Assembly (NCBI GenBank): GCA_017304475.1
Contig: JAFKKV010000045.1
Span: 1 to 50,662 of the forward strand
Source: Hyphomicrobiales bacterium
GTDB lineage: Bacteria > Pseudomonadota > Alphaproteobacteria > Rhizobiales > Phreatobacteraceae
Reading direction: 5' to 3'
DNA: 50,662 nucleotides
The position numbers and the translations under genes were made by a program. How positions within the stretch are numbered: the stretch's first letter is position 1; every line of letters starts with the position of its first letter. Shown here in pieces: positions 8,067 through 16,661 of this stretch. The notes below the pieces were generated by a model. The model had not been told where the DNA came from and did not search any database. It saw only the letters and a program-made list of their open reading frames with translations.

Positions 8067-8825
8067 ATGGCGGACCGTTTGAAAGGGCGCGTGGCGCTCG
8101 TCACCGGCGGCGGTCGAGGCATCGGCCGCGCCATTTGCGACGCCTTCGCGCGCGAAGGCGCAAGCGTCGGCGTGCTCGACATCAAGCAGGAGGTCGCCGA
8201 CAAGGCGGTCGCCGAGATCCGCGGCGCCGGCGGCGAAGCGACCGCCGTTGTCGCCAATGTCGGCAAGCGTGCCGAGGTCTTCGCCGCGACGGAAGCGGCC
8301 CGCGCTGCCTATGGCCCGATCGACATTCTCGTCAACAACGCCATGTGGAACCGCTACGGCCCGCTGGAAGACGCGACGGAAGAGTCGGTGTCCCGCATGC
8401 TCGATGTCGGCTTCAAGGGCGTCATCTGGGCGACCCAGGCGGTCGTGCCCGACATGCGCGGCAAGGGCTGTGGCGCGATCATCAATATCGGCTCGCCCTC
8501 GGCGGTGCTCGCGATGGCCAATGGCGTGATGTATTGCGGCGTCAAGGCCGGCGTGCTCGGCGTGACGCGGGCTTCCGCCGCCGAATTCGGCCCGAGCGGC
8601 ATCCGCGTCAATGCCATCGCGCCCGGACCGACCGCAACCGAGGGCGCCAATCTCGTGGTCAACGAGGCCGCCTGGGAACGCCGCCGCGCGCGCACGCCGC
8701 TCGGCCGGCTCGGCACCGTCGAGGACATCGCCAATGCCGCGGTGTTCCTCGCCAGCGACGAGAGCTCCTTCGTCACCGGCGACATGATGTTCGTCGATGG
8801 AGGCATCACCTACGCCTTCTCATGA
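8067..8825 (+). CDS. SDR-family oxidoreductase
   Basis: A 252-aa classical SDR with TGGGRGIG near residue 15, NNAMW in place of the usual NNAG at about 91-95, Ser in NIGSPSA, and the YCGVK catalytic pair. I chose ATG 8067 because the Rossmann motif begins 13 residues later and the upstream gene ends at 8059; a longer frame would overlap that gene. The tight spacing to the LLM monooxygenase suggests co-translation and a role on the same pathway, such as oxidising an alcohol or reducing a ketone next to the oxygenation step. The replacement of the NNAG glycine is mild and does not suggest loss of function. Confidence 0.9.
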   Translation: MADRLKGRVALVTGGGRGIGRAICDAFAREGASVGVLDIKQEVADKAVAEIRGAGGEATAVVANVGKRAEVFAATEAARAAYGPIDILVNNAMWNRYGPLEDATEESVSRMLDVGFKGVIWATQAVVPDMRGKGCGAIINIGSPSAVLAMANGVMYCGVKAGVLGVTRASAAEFGPSGIRVNAIAPGPTATEGANLVVNEAAWERRRARTPLGRLGTVEDIANAAVFLASDESSFVTGDMMFVDGGITYAFS

Positions 8826-8906
8826 CCTGCGGCCGGGGGCGCGATGAGCCCCTGGCCATCAGCCAAAGGCAGCAAAGACCTGCCGGACACTCGCAAGGGG
8901 GAAACC

Positions 8907-10148
8907 ATGACATCCAATCATCCAGTGCTCGACCGGCGCGGCCTGCTCGCCATGACGACCGCGACGCTCGCCATGTCGGTCATGCCGAAGGCCATGGCGC
9001 AGGCATCCCGCGGCCCGGTCAAGATCGGCGTCATCGCCGATCAGTCCGGCCCCTATGCCGACAATGGCGGGCCGGGCTCCGCGCTCGCCGCCCGCATGGC
9101 GATCGAGGATCGCGGCGGCAGCGTGCTCGGCCGCAAGATCGAACTGCTGGTCGCCGACGACCAGAACAAGCCCGATATCGGCGTGTCCATCGCCTTGCGC
9201 TGGGTCGACCAGGACGGCGTCGACATGATCACCGGCGGCTCCGCCTCGTCGATCGCGCTCGCCACGCAAGACGTGATGAAGCGGCGCAACAAGCCCTATC
9301 TGCTGGCCGGCACCGCCAGTTCGGACCTGACCAACGGCGCCTGCTCGCCCATGGGCCAGCAATGGGTGATCGACACCTATTCGCTGCCCAAGGCGACCGC
9401 CCAGGCGCTGATCAAGCAAGGCCAGGACACCTGGTTCTTCCTGACCGTCGACTACACCTTCGGCAAGCAATGGCAGCTCGACACCACCAAGTTCATCACC
9501 GAGGCCGGCGGCCGTGTCGTCGGCTCGGTGCTGCATCCGCTCAACACCACCGATTTCTCGTCCTTCCTGCTGCAGGCCCAGGCCAGCAAGGCCAAGGTCA
9601 TCGCCCTGGCCAATTCCGGTTCGGATTTCGGCAATGCGGTGAAGCAGGCGCAGGAATTCGGCATCCCGCAGGGCGGCCAGACGCTGGCGCCGCTCGGCCT
9701 CTATATCAACCAGGTCCATTCGCTCGGTCTCGATGCCGCCAAGGGGCTGACGCTCACCACCCCCTTCTACTGGGACCAGAGCGACGAGACGCGGGCCTTC
9801 GCCAAACGCTTCATGGCGGCTTTCGGCGGACGCCCGCCCAATGAAGCCCAGGCCGGCACCTATAGCGCCGTGTCGCATTACCTGAAGGCGGTCGAGGCGG
9901 CGGGCACCACCGACGGCCCGGCAGTGGTCGCCAAGATGCGCGAACTGCCGATCAACGACTTCTCGATGAAGGATGTGCGCATCCGCGAGGACGGCCAGGT
10001 GATGCGGCCGATGTATCTGGCCGAGGTGAAGTCGAAGGAAGCCTCCAAATACCCCTACGACTACTACACCATCAAGAGCACCATTCCGGCCGAACAGGCC
10101 TGGCGCCCGGCGTCGGAAAGCACCTGCACCCTGCTGCGGCGGACCTGA
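8907..10148 (+). CDS. ABC transporter substrate-binding protein, LivK/Peripla_BP_6 type
   Basis: A 413-aa periplasmic binding protein. The N-terminus has a twin-arginine-like DRRGLLAM motif, a hydrophobic stretch and an AMAQA cleavage region, so export by Tat or Sec is possible. The mature part begins PVKIGVIADQSGPYADNGG. ATG 8907 follows AAGGGGGAAACC. It is paralogous to the protein at 1018-2223, with shared DDQNKPDIG, ACSP and AGTYSAVSHYLKAVEAAGT segments, and it too has no permease or ATPase partner in the window. Its place inside the monooxygenase run suggests uptake of that pathway's substrate through a transporter encoded elsewhere. Confidence 0.9.
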   Translation: MTSNHPVLDRRGLLAMTTATLAMSVMPKAMAQASRGPVKIGVIADQSGPYADNGGPGSALAARMAIEDRGGSVLGRKIELLVADDQNKPDIGVSIALRWVDQDGVDMITGGSASSIALATQDVMKRRNKPYLLAGTASSDLTNGACSPMGQQWVIDTYSLPKATAQALIKQGQDTWFFLTVDYTFGKQWQLDTTKFITEAGGRVVGSVLHPLNTTDFSSFLLQAQASKAKVIALANSGSDFGNAVKQAQEFGIPQGGQTLAPLGLYINQVHSLGLDAAKGLTLTTPFYWDQSDETRAFAKRFMAAFGGRPPNEAQAGTYSAVSHYLKAVEAAGTTDGPAVVAKMRELPINDFSMKDVRIREDGQVMRPMYLAEVKSKEASKYPYDYYTIKSTIPAEQAWRPASESTCTLLRRT

Positions 10149-10189
10149 ACGCCCATTTGAGAACGCCATCCAGAGGGTTCGCCTCCCTT

Positions 10190-10301
10190 CGTCATCCCCG
10201 GGCTTGGCCCGGGGATCCACGCATTCAAAACGGAACAAGTCGTGGATGGCCGGGACAAGCCCGGCCAAGACGACGTGAGACCTCGCCGGAACGGGTTCTC
10301 A
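10190..10301. repeat. Dispersed palindromic repeat, family B (copy 1)
   Basis: CGTCATCCCCGGGCTTGGCC (from 10190) pairs with GGCCGGGACAAGCCCGGCC further on, and GGATCCACG pairs with CGTGGATGGCC around a loop containing CATTCAAAACGGAACAAG. A second copy sits at 15653-15757. Outer bases TTTGAGAACG (from 10156) and the complement GGGTTCTCAAACGC (10293-10306) extend the fold. It fills most of the 259-bp gap before the SMP-30 gene, and no gene is visible in it. Confidence 0.7.
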
Positions 10302-10407
10302 AACGCTCTCTGAGCCCCCTCGCCTGTCGCCGGGCCCGGACGATTGCCGCAAGGCAAGCCCCCGGAGCCGGTCCTTCCCTGACATTGCCAACCGTCGGAT
10401 CATCGCC

Positions 10408-11280
10408 GTGCGGATCACCAAGCTCGAACTTGCCCCCGCCATGCTCGGCGAAAGCCCGTTATGGGACCCTGATATCGCGACCTTGTTCTGGGTCGATACG
10501 ATCCGTTCGACGGTCCGGTCCTTCCATCCGGGCTCCGGCCGCGAGCGGTCCTGGCCGACGCCGAGCTGGGTCGGCTCGATCGGCCTCGGCCGGCCGGGGC
10601 ACCTGATCCTCGCGCTGCGCGACGGCTTCCACAGCCTTGCTCTCGCGACCGGCGCTATCGTCCCGCTGTGGCGGCCAGAACCGGTGGACGAACGCGTGCG
10701 CTTCAACGACGGCAAGATGGACCGGTCCGGGCGGTTTCTCTGCGGCAGCATGGGTCTCCATGCCGAACCGCTCGGGAGCCTCTACCGGCTGCGGACTGAC
10801 GGCGGCGCCGATCGCCTGATGGACGGCATCCGGATCGCCAATACGCTCTGCTTCAGCCCGGCCGGCGACATCCTCTATTTCGCCGACAGCCTCAGCCGGC
10901 AGATCCTCGCCTTCGATTACGACATCACAGGCGACGAGGTCGGCCCGCCCCGGGTGCTCATCGATACCGCGGCGCTCGGGTCCGGGCCCGATGGTGCAAC
11001 CGTCGATGCCGAAGGTTTCCTCTGGGTCGCGCTCGTCCAGACCGGCCAGCTGGCGCGCATCTCGCAGCAAGGATCGGTAGACAGGCTGATCGACCTGCCG
11101 CTCGACCTGCCGTCCTGCCCCGCCTTCGGCGGCGACGACCTGGATATTCTCTACGTGACCTCGATCAAGGATTCCGGCTCGGGTCGCGCCGTTTCGCGCC
11201 ATGCCGATGGCGGTTCGATCCTGGCGATCGAAGGTCTCGGCCTGCGCGGCCTGCCCGAAGCGCGACTGCGGCCCGCTTAA
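10408..11280 (+). CDS. SMP-30/gluconolactonase-family protein (probable lactonase)
   Basis: A 290-aa six-bladed beta-propeller of the SMP-30/gluconolactonase/LRE family. Visible markers are GESPLWDPD near residue 14, where the Glu is a predicted metal ligand, and RFNDGKMDRSGRF near 94-106, which holds the conserved Asn-Asp metal site. GPDGATVDAEGFLWVAL near 194-210 holds the third conserved Asp region. Family members are metal-dependent hydrolases of sugar or other lactones. The start is GTG 10408, the only start close to the first propeller strand. In this setting the most economical role is opening a lactone made by the LLM oxygenase. This is inference from neighbourhood. Confidence 0.85.
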   Translation: MRITKLELAPAMLGESPLWDPDIATLFWVDTIRSTVRSFHPGSGRERSWPTPSWVGSIGLGRPGHLILALRDGFHSLALATGAIVPLWRPEPVDERVRFNDGKMDRSGRFLCGSMGLHAEPLGSLYRLRTDGGADRLMDGIRIANTLCFSPAGDILYFADSLSRQILAFDYDITGDEVGPPRVLIDTAALGSGPDGATVDAEGFLWVALVQTGQLARISQQGSVDRLIDLPLDLPSCPAFGGDDLDILYVTSIKDSGSGRAVSRHADGGSILAIEGLGLRGLPEARLRPA

Positions 11281-11296
11281 GATCTAAGGACCTGAC

Positions 11297-13432
11297 ATGG
11301 ACGCCCTTCATACCGGCCCGGCGGCGAGCCTCGACCGCTTCTTCCTGCCGCGCTCGGTGGCGATCATCGGCGCGTCCGACGATCCCGCGCGGATCGGCGG
11401 CCGGCCGTTGCGCTATCTCAAGGAGAGCGGCTTTGGCGGTGCGATCTATCCGGTCAATCCCAACCGGGCCGAGGTGCAGGGACTGAAGGCCTATGGCAGC
11501 GTCCAGGATCTGCCCGAGGCCCCCGACGTCGTCTTGATCGCCGTGCCGTCGGCCCATGTCCGCGATGCCTTGCGCGCCTGCGGCGCACGCGGCGCCAAGG
11601 CCGCCATCGTTTTCTCGGCGGGTTTCGCCGAGACCGGCGAGGACGGCGTCGTCCTGCAGGAGCAGTTGCTCGACATCGCCGGTGGCTACGGCATGCGACT
11701 GCTCGGGCCCAATTGCCTGGGTGCGTTCAATGCCGAGACCGGCTTTTACGGCACCTTCTCGCAGATCCTCGACGCCAGCCGGCCGAAACCCGGACCGGTG
11801 GCGATCGTCTCGCAGAGCGGCGCCTATGGTTCGCATCTCGCCCATCTCGCCGGCGAGCGCGGCCTCGGCATTCGCTATTTCCTGACCACCGGCAACGAGG
11901 TCGATGTCGATGTCGCCGAAGGCCTGCTCTGGCTCGCCGGGCGCCCCGAGGTCGAGGTCATCCTGGCCTATGCCGAAGGCATCAAGCGGCCGGAAATCTT
12001 CCTGCGCGCCCTTGCGCTGGCCCGGGCGAACCGCAAGGCGGTGATCTTCATGAAGGTCGGCCGCTCGGCCGTCGGCGCCGAGGCGATCGCCTCCCATACC
12101 GCGGCGCTGGCAGGCTCCGACGCGGTCTATGACGCGGTGTTCCGCCAGTTCAACGTCCACCGCGCCCGCACCACCGCCGAGCAGGTCGACGTCGCCTATG
12201 CCTGCGCCCGCGGCATCTATCCCAAGCACAACCGGCTGGGCATCTTCACGCTGTCGGGCGGTTTCGGCATCCAGATGGCCGATGCCGCCGCCGATGCCGG
12301 CCTGGATGTCACCCCCATGCCCGAGGCGGCGCAGGCCGAACTCAAGGCCCTGTTGCCCTATGCCTCGCCGAAAAACCCTGTCGACGCCACCGCCCAGGCG
12401 CTGACCGACCTGAACCTGATGAGCCGTTATCTCGCGACCATGCTCGACCGTGGCCGCTACGACGCGATCGTCGGCATCTTCGGCAGCGGTCCGGCGAGCC
12501 CGACCTTCCGCGAGCCGCTGCGCGCGGCGCTGGAGGCGGCGATCGCTGGCTTCCCCGACCGGCTCCTGGTCCTCACCGTCTCGGCGCCGCGCGACATCGT
12601 CCGGTCCTATGAGGAAAAGGGCTTCCTGATCTTCGAGGACGGCCATAGCGCGATCACCGCGCTCGCCGCGCTGATCCGGATCGGCGCCGGGTTCGATATC
12701 GCGGCGGCAGAGCCTCCTGCCGCCGCCGATGCAGGGGCCGATCTGCGCGGCCGCCAGCTCAGCGAAAACGACGCCAAGATGCTGCTCGGCAAGGCCGGCA
12801 TCGCCTTTCCGCGCGAGGCGCTGGCGACCGATCCGGCGAGCGCGGTCCGTTTCGCCCGCGAGATCGGCTGGCCGGTGGCCCTGAAGATCGTCTCCGCGGA
12901 CATTCCGCACAAGACCGAGATCGGCGGCGTGCTGCTCGATCTCGCGAGCGAGGACGCCGTGCGTGCCGGCGCCGCCCTGATCCTCGATCGCGCCCGGCTG
13001 GCACGTCCCGATGCCGTCATCGACGGGGTCCTGGTCGCGCCGATGCTGAAAGACGGCGTCGAGACGATCATCGGCGTCGTCAGGGATCCGGTGTTCGGGC
13101 CGGTGGTCATGTTCGGGCTCGGCGGCATCTTCGTCGAGGTGTTGAAGGACGTCACCTTCCGCGTCGCCCCCTTCGACAAGGCGGAGGCCTTGCGCATGAT
13201 CCACGAGATCAGGGGCTATCGGATGCTGGAAGGTGTGCGTGGCATGCCGGCTTCGGACATCGACGCGCTCGCCGACACGCTGGTGGCGGTCTCGGTCTTC
13301 GCCGCCCAACATGCCGACGACGTCACCGGCCTCGACCTCAATCCGGTCCTGGTCCGTGCCGAAGGCCAGGGCGCAGTTGCGCTCGACGCCTTGATCATGA
13401 CCGCCCCGGCACCCCGCAGAGGACAAGAATGA
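11297..13432 (+). CDS. NDP-forming acyl-CoA synthetase (acetate--CoA ligase family)
   Basis: A 711-aa fusion with the domain order of single-chain NDP-forming acyl-CoA synthetases. These are a CoA-binding Rossmann domain at about 10-130 (SVAIIGASDDPARIGGRPL), succinyl-CoA-ligase-like domains to about 460, and an ATP-grasp domain at about 490-700 (WPVALKIVSADIPHKTEIGG). The SHTAALAGSD segment near residue 264 matches the region of the phospho-histidine used in phosphoryl transfer. The enzyme would make an acyl-CoA from an acid, CoA and ATP, giving ADP and phosphate, a different chemistry from the AMP-forming ligases at 2425 and 43731. The next gene overlaps by ATGA, so they are co-translated. 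The acid is not identifiable. Confidence 0.9.
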   Translation: MDALHTGPAASLDRFFLPRSVAIIGASDDPARIGGRPLRYLKESGFGGAIYPVNPNRAEVQGLKAYGSVQDLPEAPDVVLIAVPSAHVRDALRACGARGAKAAIVFSAGFAETGEDGVVLQEQLLDIAGGYGMRLLGPNCLGAFNAETGFYGTFSQILDASRPKPGPVAIVSQSGAYGSHLAHLAGERGLGIRYFLTTGNEVDVDVAEGLLWLAGRPEVEVILAYAEGIKRPEIFLRALALARANRKAVIFMKVGRSAVGAEAIASHTAALAGSDAVYDAVFRQFNVHRARTTAEQVDVAYACARGIYPKHNRLGIFTLSGGFGIQMADAAADAGLDVTPMPEAAQAELKALLPYASPKNPVDATAQALTDLNLMSRYLATMLDRGRYDAIVGIFGSGPASPTFREPLRAALEAAIAGFPDRLLVLTVSAPRDIVRSYEEKGFLIFEDGHSAITALAALIRIGAGFDIAAAEPPAAADAGADLRGRQLSENDAKMLLGKAGIAFPREALATDPASAVRFAREIGWPVALKIVSADIPHKTEIGGVLLDLASEDAVRAGAALILDRARLARPDAVIDGVLVAPMLKDGVETIIGVVRDPVFGPVVMFGLGGIFVEVLKDVTFRVAPFDKAEALRMIHEIRGYRMLEGVRGMPASDIDALADTLVAVSVFAAQHADDVTGLDLNPVLVRAEGQGAVALDALIMTAPAPRRGQE

Positions 13433-13968
13433 CCGTCACCGACCCCGCGCTTCAGGCCCTTCTCGACAAGGATGCCATCCGCGAATGCCTCTACCGCTAT
13501 TGCCGGGGCATCGACCGCCAGGACGAGGACGCATTGCGCGCCTCCTATTGGCCCGATGCCACCGACCGGCACGGCCCCTATAGCGGCTCGGCCGATGGCT
13601 TCATCGCCTGGGCCCTGGCGGCGCTGAAAAAGGGCGAACGCAGCGTCCATATCATCGGCAATATCGCGATCACCCTGTCCGGGCCGTTCGCCGCGGTCGA
13701 AAGCTATTTCACCGCGCTGCAGCGCGGTCCCAATGCCAGCGGCCAGATGGCCGAGGTGTTCCTGGCCGGTCGTTATGTCGACCGTTTCGAGAAGCGCGGC
13801 GACGAGTGGCGCGTCGCCGAGCGCACCGTCGTCTACGACTGGATGCATGATCTCGGCGTCCAGGCGGTGAGCGAAGCCGAGCGTTTCGGCGTGCGCCAGC
13901 CGCAAGGCGGTACCAAGCCCGACGATCCCACTTACGCGCTGCTGGCAAGGCTTGCGGCCGGCCGCTGA
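13429..13968 (+). CDS. NTF2-like (SnoaL-type) protein
   Basis: A 179-aa cone-shaped NTF2-fold protein. DKDAIRECLYRYCRGIDRQDEDAL in the first 35 residues is the usual opening helix pair of SnoaL_4-type proteins, and YWPDATDRHGPYSG follows. Members include dehydratases, isomerases and the small subunits of ring-hydroxylating dioxygenases, so the family alone does not set the reaction. It overlaps the CoA synthetase by ATGA and precedes the tandem SDR by 61 bp, placing it in the same catabolic operon. A dehydratase or isomerase role on a pathway intermediate is plausible. Confidence 0.85.
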   Translation: MTVTDPALQALLDKDAIRECLYRYCRGIDRQDEDALRASYWPDATDRHGPYSGSADGFIAWALAALKKGERSVHIIGNIAITLSGPFAAVESYFTALQRGPNASGQMAEVFLAGRYVDRFEKRGDEWRVAERTVVYDWMHDLGVQAVSEAERFGVRQPQGGTKPDDPTYALLARLAAGR

Positions 13969-14029
13969 GCGCCCTCGAGCGGATTTCCAGGCCCGCCGAT
14001 CCGGGCCCCGATGACAGACAGGAGACAGG

Positions 14030-15610
14030 ATGCGGGTCGTTCTCATCACCGGCGCGACCGGTGGAATCGGCCGGGCGCTGTGCCGGCAATTCGCTCAAGC
14101 CGGCGACCGGGTGGTGGCGGTCGATCTCGATCCGGTCGCGGTCGCGGCGCTCGCCGCCGAGCTCGGCCCGGCGCATCGCGGTTTTGCCTGCGACGTGGCG
14201 TCGGAAGCCGCCGTGGCGCGGCTGATCGCCGATGTCGGCGCCGATCTCGGCCGTCTCGATGTCGTCGTCAACAATGCCGCGATCGGCCCGACCATGACCC
14301 CGACATCGGCCATGACGATGGCTGCGATCCGCCAGACGCTCGCGGTCAATCTCAGCGGCCCGTTCCTGGTCGCCCGCGAGGCAGCGCGCTTCATGGCGCC
14401 GCGCGGCGGCGGCGTCATCGTCAACACCGCATCGCTCGCCGGCATCGTCCCCAATCCCAAACGCAACGCCTATGCCGCGTCGAAAGCCGGCGTAATCTCG
14501 CTGACCCGCGCGCTCGCCAATGAATGGGCCGGTTCCGGCATCCGGGTCTGCGCGGTGGCACCCGGTTATGTCCGCACTCCCATGGTCGCCGATCTCGAGC
14601 GCGACGGCTTGGCCGACCTGATGTCGGTCAGGCGCCGCATTCCGATGGGACGGATCGGCCGCCCCGACGAGATCGCCTCGGCCATCGGCTTCCTGGCCTC
14701 CGATCGTGCCCGCTACATCACCGGCACGACCCTCGTCGTCGACGGCGGCTGGCAGGCCTTCAACGCCGCCGGCAATGCCTATGAGGCTACCATGGTCCCG
14801 GCCGAGGAGCTGGCGCCGCCGCCGGCGAAACCGGCCTCGCAGGTTGCGCTGGTGACGGGAGCGGCCCGCGGCATCGGCCGCGCCACGGCGCTGCGCCTCG
14901 CCAGCCAAGGCTATCGGCTCGCGCTCATGGATAGCGACGCGGCGACACTTGCGGCGCTAGCAGCCGAAATGGGAGCGCCGCACCGCGGCTTCGCCGTCGA
15001 TATCACCGACGAGACCGCCGTGATGGCGGCCTTCGGGACGGTCGCGCGCGAATTCGGCCAGCTCGACCTGCTGGTCAACAATGCCGCCATCGCCGACAGC
15101 TTCAAGCCGACGCTCGATCAGAGCCGCGCCGAGTTCGACCGGATCATCGAGGTCAACCTGGTCGGGGCCATGCTCTGCGCCCGCGAGGCGGTCAAGCTGA
15201 TGACGCCGCGCGGCGGCGGCGTGATCGTCAATCTCGCCTCGATCGCCGGCCACCTGCCGCTGTCGCCGCGCAATGCCTACAGCGCCTCGAAGGCGGCGGT
15301 GATCAACCTGACCGGCTGCATGGCGGCCGAGCTTGCGCCTGACCGGATCCGGGTCGTCGCCGTTGCACCGGGCTATATCCGCACACCTGGCGTCGCCGCG
15401 CTGGAACAAGCGGCCAAGATCGACGCCGCGGCGATCCGCCGGCGCATCCCGATGGGCGACCTCGGCCAGCCCGACGACATCGCCGATGCCATCGCCTTCC
15501 TTGCCTCAGACGAGGCCTCTTATATCACCGGCACGACCTTGTTCGTCGACGGCGGCTGGTCGGCCTTCGGTGCGGCGGGCGATGCCTCGACCGGCGCACA
15601 GGCCGGCTGA
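14030..15610 (+). CDS. Tandem double SDR-family oxidoreductase
   Basis: A 526-aa protein made of two complete short-chain dehydrogenase domains. Domain 1 (about 1-250) has TGATGGIG, NNAA and YAASK. Domain 2 (about 267-520) has TGAARGIG, NNAA and YSASK. Both end with a near-identical GTT...VDGGW motif, and a proline-rich linker (ELAPPPAKPAS) joins them. Both keep the Ser/Tyr/Lys residues, so both are predicted active. The two halves look like a duplication, with matching phrases such as FMAPRGGGVIVN and LMTPRGGGVIVN. No stop or frameshift divides them. Two oxidoreductases in one chain may catalyse successive steps or form a built-in dimer. ATG 14030 follows GACAGGAGACAGG. Confidence 0.9.
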   Translation: MRVVLITGATGGIGRALCRQFAQAGDRVVAVDLDPVAVAALAAELGPAHRGFACDVASEAAVARLIADVGADLGRLDVVVNNAAIGPTMTPTSAMTMAAIRQTLAVNLSGPFLVAREAARFMAPRGGGVIVNTASLAGIVPNPKRNAYAASKAGVISLTRALANEWAGSGIRVCAVAPGYVRTPMVADLERDGLADLMSVRRRIPMGRIGRPDEIASAIGFLASDRARYITGTTLVVDGGWQAFNAAGNAYEATMVPAEELAPPPAKPASQVALVTGAARGIGRATALRLASQGYRLALMDSDAATLAALAAEMGAPHRGFAVDITDETAVMAAFGTVAREFGQLDLLVNNAAIADSFKPTLDQSRAEFDRIIEVNLVGAMLCAREAVKLMTPRGGGVIVNLASIAGHLPLSPRNAYSASKAAVINLTGCMAAELAPDRIRVVAVAPGYIRTPGVAALEQAAKIDAAAIRRRIPMGDLGQPDDIADAIAFLASDEASYITGTTLFVDGGWSAFGAAGDASTGAQAG

Positions 15611-15652
15611 ACGGCCGTTGGGCGCTTTCATCCGGCGCCATTCGCGGCCGCA

Positions 15653-15757
15653 CGTCTTCCCCGGGCTTGCCCCTGATATCCACCCATTCAAAACAGGATA
15701 GGTCGTGGATGGCCGGGCCAAGTCCGGCCAAGACGACATGAGACCTCGCCGCAACGC
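15653..15757. repeat. Dispersed palindromic repeat, family B (copy 2)
   Basis: This copy matches 10190-10301: CGTCTTCCCCGGGCTTG, CATTCAAAACAGGATAGG, then GTCGTGGATGGCCGGGCCAAG and AAGACGACATGAGACCTCGCCG. The arms are less perfect than in copy 1. It occupies the first part of the 371-bp gap between the tandem SDR and the FMN reductase. The second part of that gap is AT-rich leader sequence. Confidence 0.7.
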
Positions 15758-15804
15758 ATTGTCCGGAGGTCGCCGAGCCGTCAGCGGCAAAGGTCACACA
15801 ATAA

Positions 15805-15835
15805 ATCACAAATGCGATATTGATCATCACATATA
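15805..15835. promoter_or_regulatory. Candidate regulatory region upstream of the FMN reductase gene
   Basis: Two ATCACA half-sites at 15805-15810 and 15826-15831 are 21 bp apart, about two helical turns. The second lies in ATCATCACATATA, whose reverse complement matches 12 of 13 bases of the motif at 6610-6622 in front of the LLM monooxygenase gene. A common regulator, probably the IclR protein at 5800-6576, is inferred. Confidence 0.35.
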
Positions 15836-15981
15836 CACATGACCGCGCGCAGCCGCTAACCTTCGCCAAGTGCTCGCTGAGGGACAGTAAATCCCGGCGG
15901 ACAGGCCCGCTGCCGCCGGCGCCATCGCATCGGCAGCGCAAAGACATGATCGGCGGAACGGCGCCGACGGAGCGAGGAACC

Positions 15982-16632
15982 ATGCGCGACCTTCTGATTG
16001 TCGGCGTCGGCGGCACCACCCGCCCGGGATCATCGTCCGAGACCGCCTTGCGGATCGCGCTCGCAGCCGCCGAGCGTCCAGGCGTGCGGACGCAGATCTT
16101 CGCCGGCCCGAGCCTGCTCCTGCCGATGTTCGCACCCGAACGGCCGGAGCGCAGCGACGAGGCCAGGGCCCTGGTCGCGGCCCTGCGCCGCGCCGACGGC
16201 ATCGTCATCAGTTCGCCCGGCTATCACGGCTCGATGTCGGGACTGATCAAGAATGCCCTCGACTATACCGAGGACATGCGAAGCGATCCCCAGCCCTATT
16301 TCGACGGCCGCGCCGTCGGCTGCATCGCCTGCGCCGCCGGCTGGCAAGCCACCGGCTCGACGCTGGCGGCGCTGCGCTCGGTGGTTCATGCCCTGCGCGG
16401 CTGGCCGACACCCTTCGGCGCCGGCATCAACACCGCGGAGGGACCGTTCGACAAGGGTCTCTGCAAGGACGCGTCCGTCGCGGCCCAATTGTGCATCGTC
16501 GGCGAGCAGGTCGTCGAGTTCGCCATGTCGCGCAGGCGCCCCGGCACCGTGACGGAATTGCCGGAAGCGACGTTCAAGCAGCCGGCGCCCTTCGGGTCCG
16601 CCATGACGGCCAAAAGGCCGTCGGCGGCATGA
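15982..16632 (+). CDS. NAD(P)H-dependent FMN reductase (flavodoxin-like)
   Basis: A 216-aa flavodoxin-fold reductase. GGTTRPGSSSETALRIAL near residue 10 is the phosphate-binding loop for FMN, and SPGYHGSMSGLIKNALDY near 78-95 is the second conserved FMN-binding region of this family. Such enzymes pass electrons from NAD(P)H to FMN and supply reduced flavin to partner oxygenases. ATG 15982 was chosen over a longer frame because GAGCGAGGAACC lies just upstream and the protein then begins directly with the first strand. It is the last gene of the run that starts with the LLM monooxygenase and is the natural reductase partner. It has its own leader region, so it may be transcribed separately. Confidence 0.9.
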   Translation: MRDLLIVGVGGTTRPGSSSETALRIALAAAERPGVRTQIFAGPSLLLPMFAPERPERSDEARALVAALRRADGIVISSPGYHGSMSGLIKNALDYTEDMRSDPQPYFDGRAVGCIACAAGWQATGSTLAALRSVVHALRGWPTPFGAGINTAEGPFDKGLCKDASVAAQLCIVGEQVVEFAMSRRRPGTVTELPEATFKQPAPFGSAMTAKRPSAA

Positions 16633-16661
16633 CCGGGCGCCGGATCGACACGGTCCGGCCG

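Noticed and set aside
11165..13426. A 753-codon open frame on the minus strand opposite the NDP-forming acyl-CoA synthetase gene
   Set aside because: The plus-strand protein has clear family motifs. The minus-strand product is rich in Arg, Gly and Asp with no recognisable domain, as expected of an antisense shadow in GC-rich DNA.
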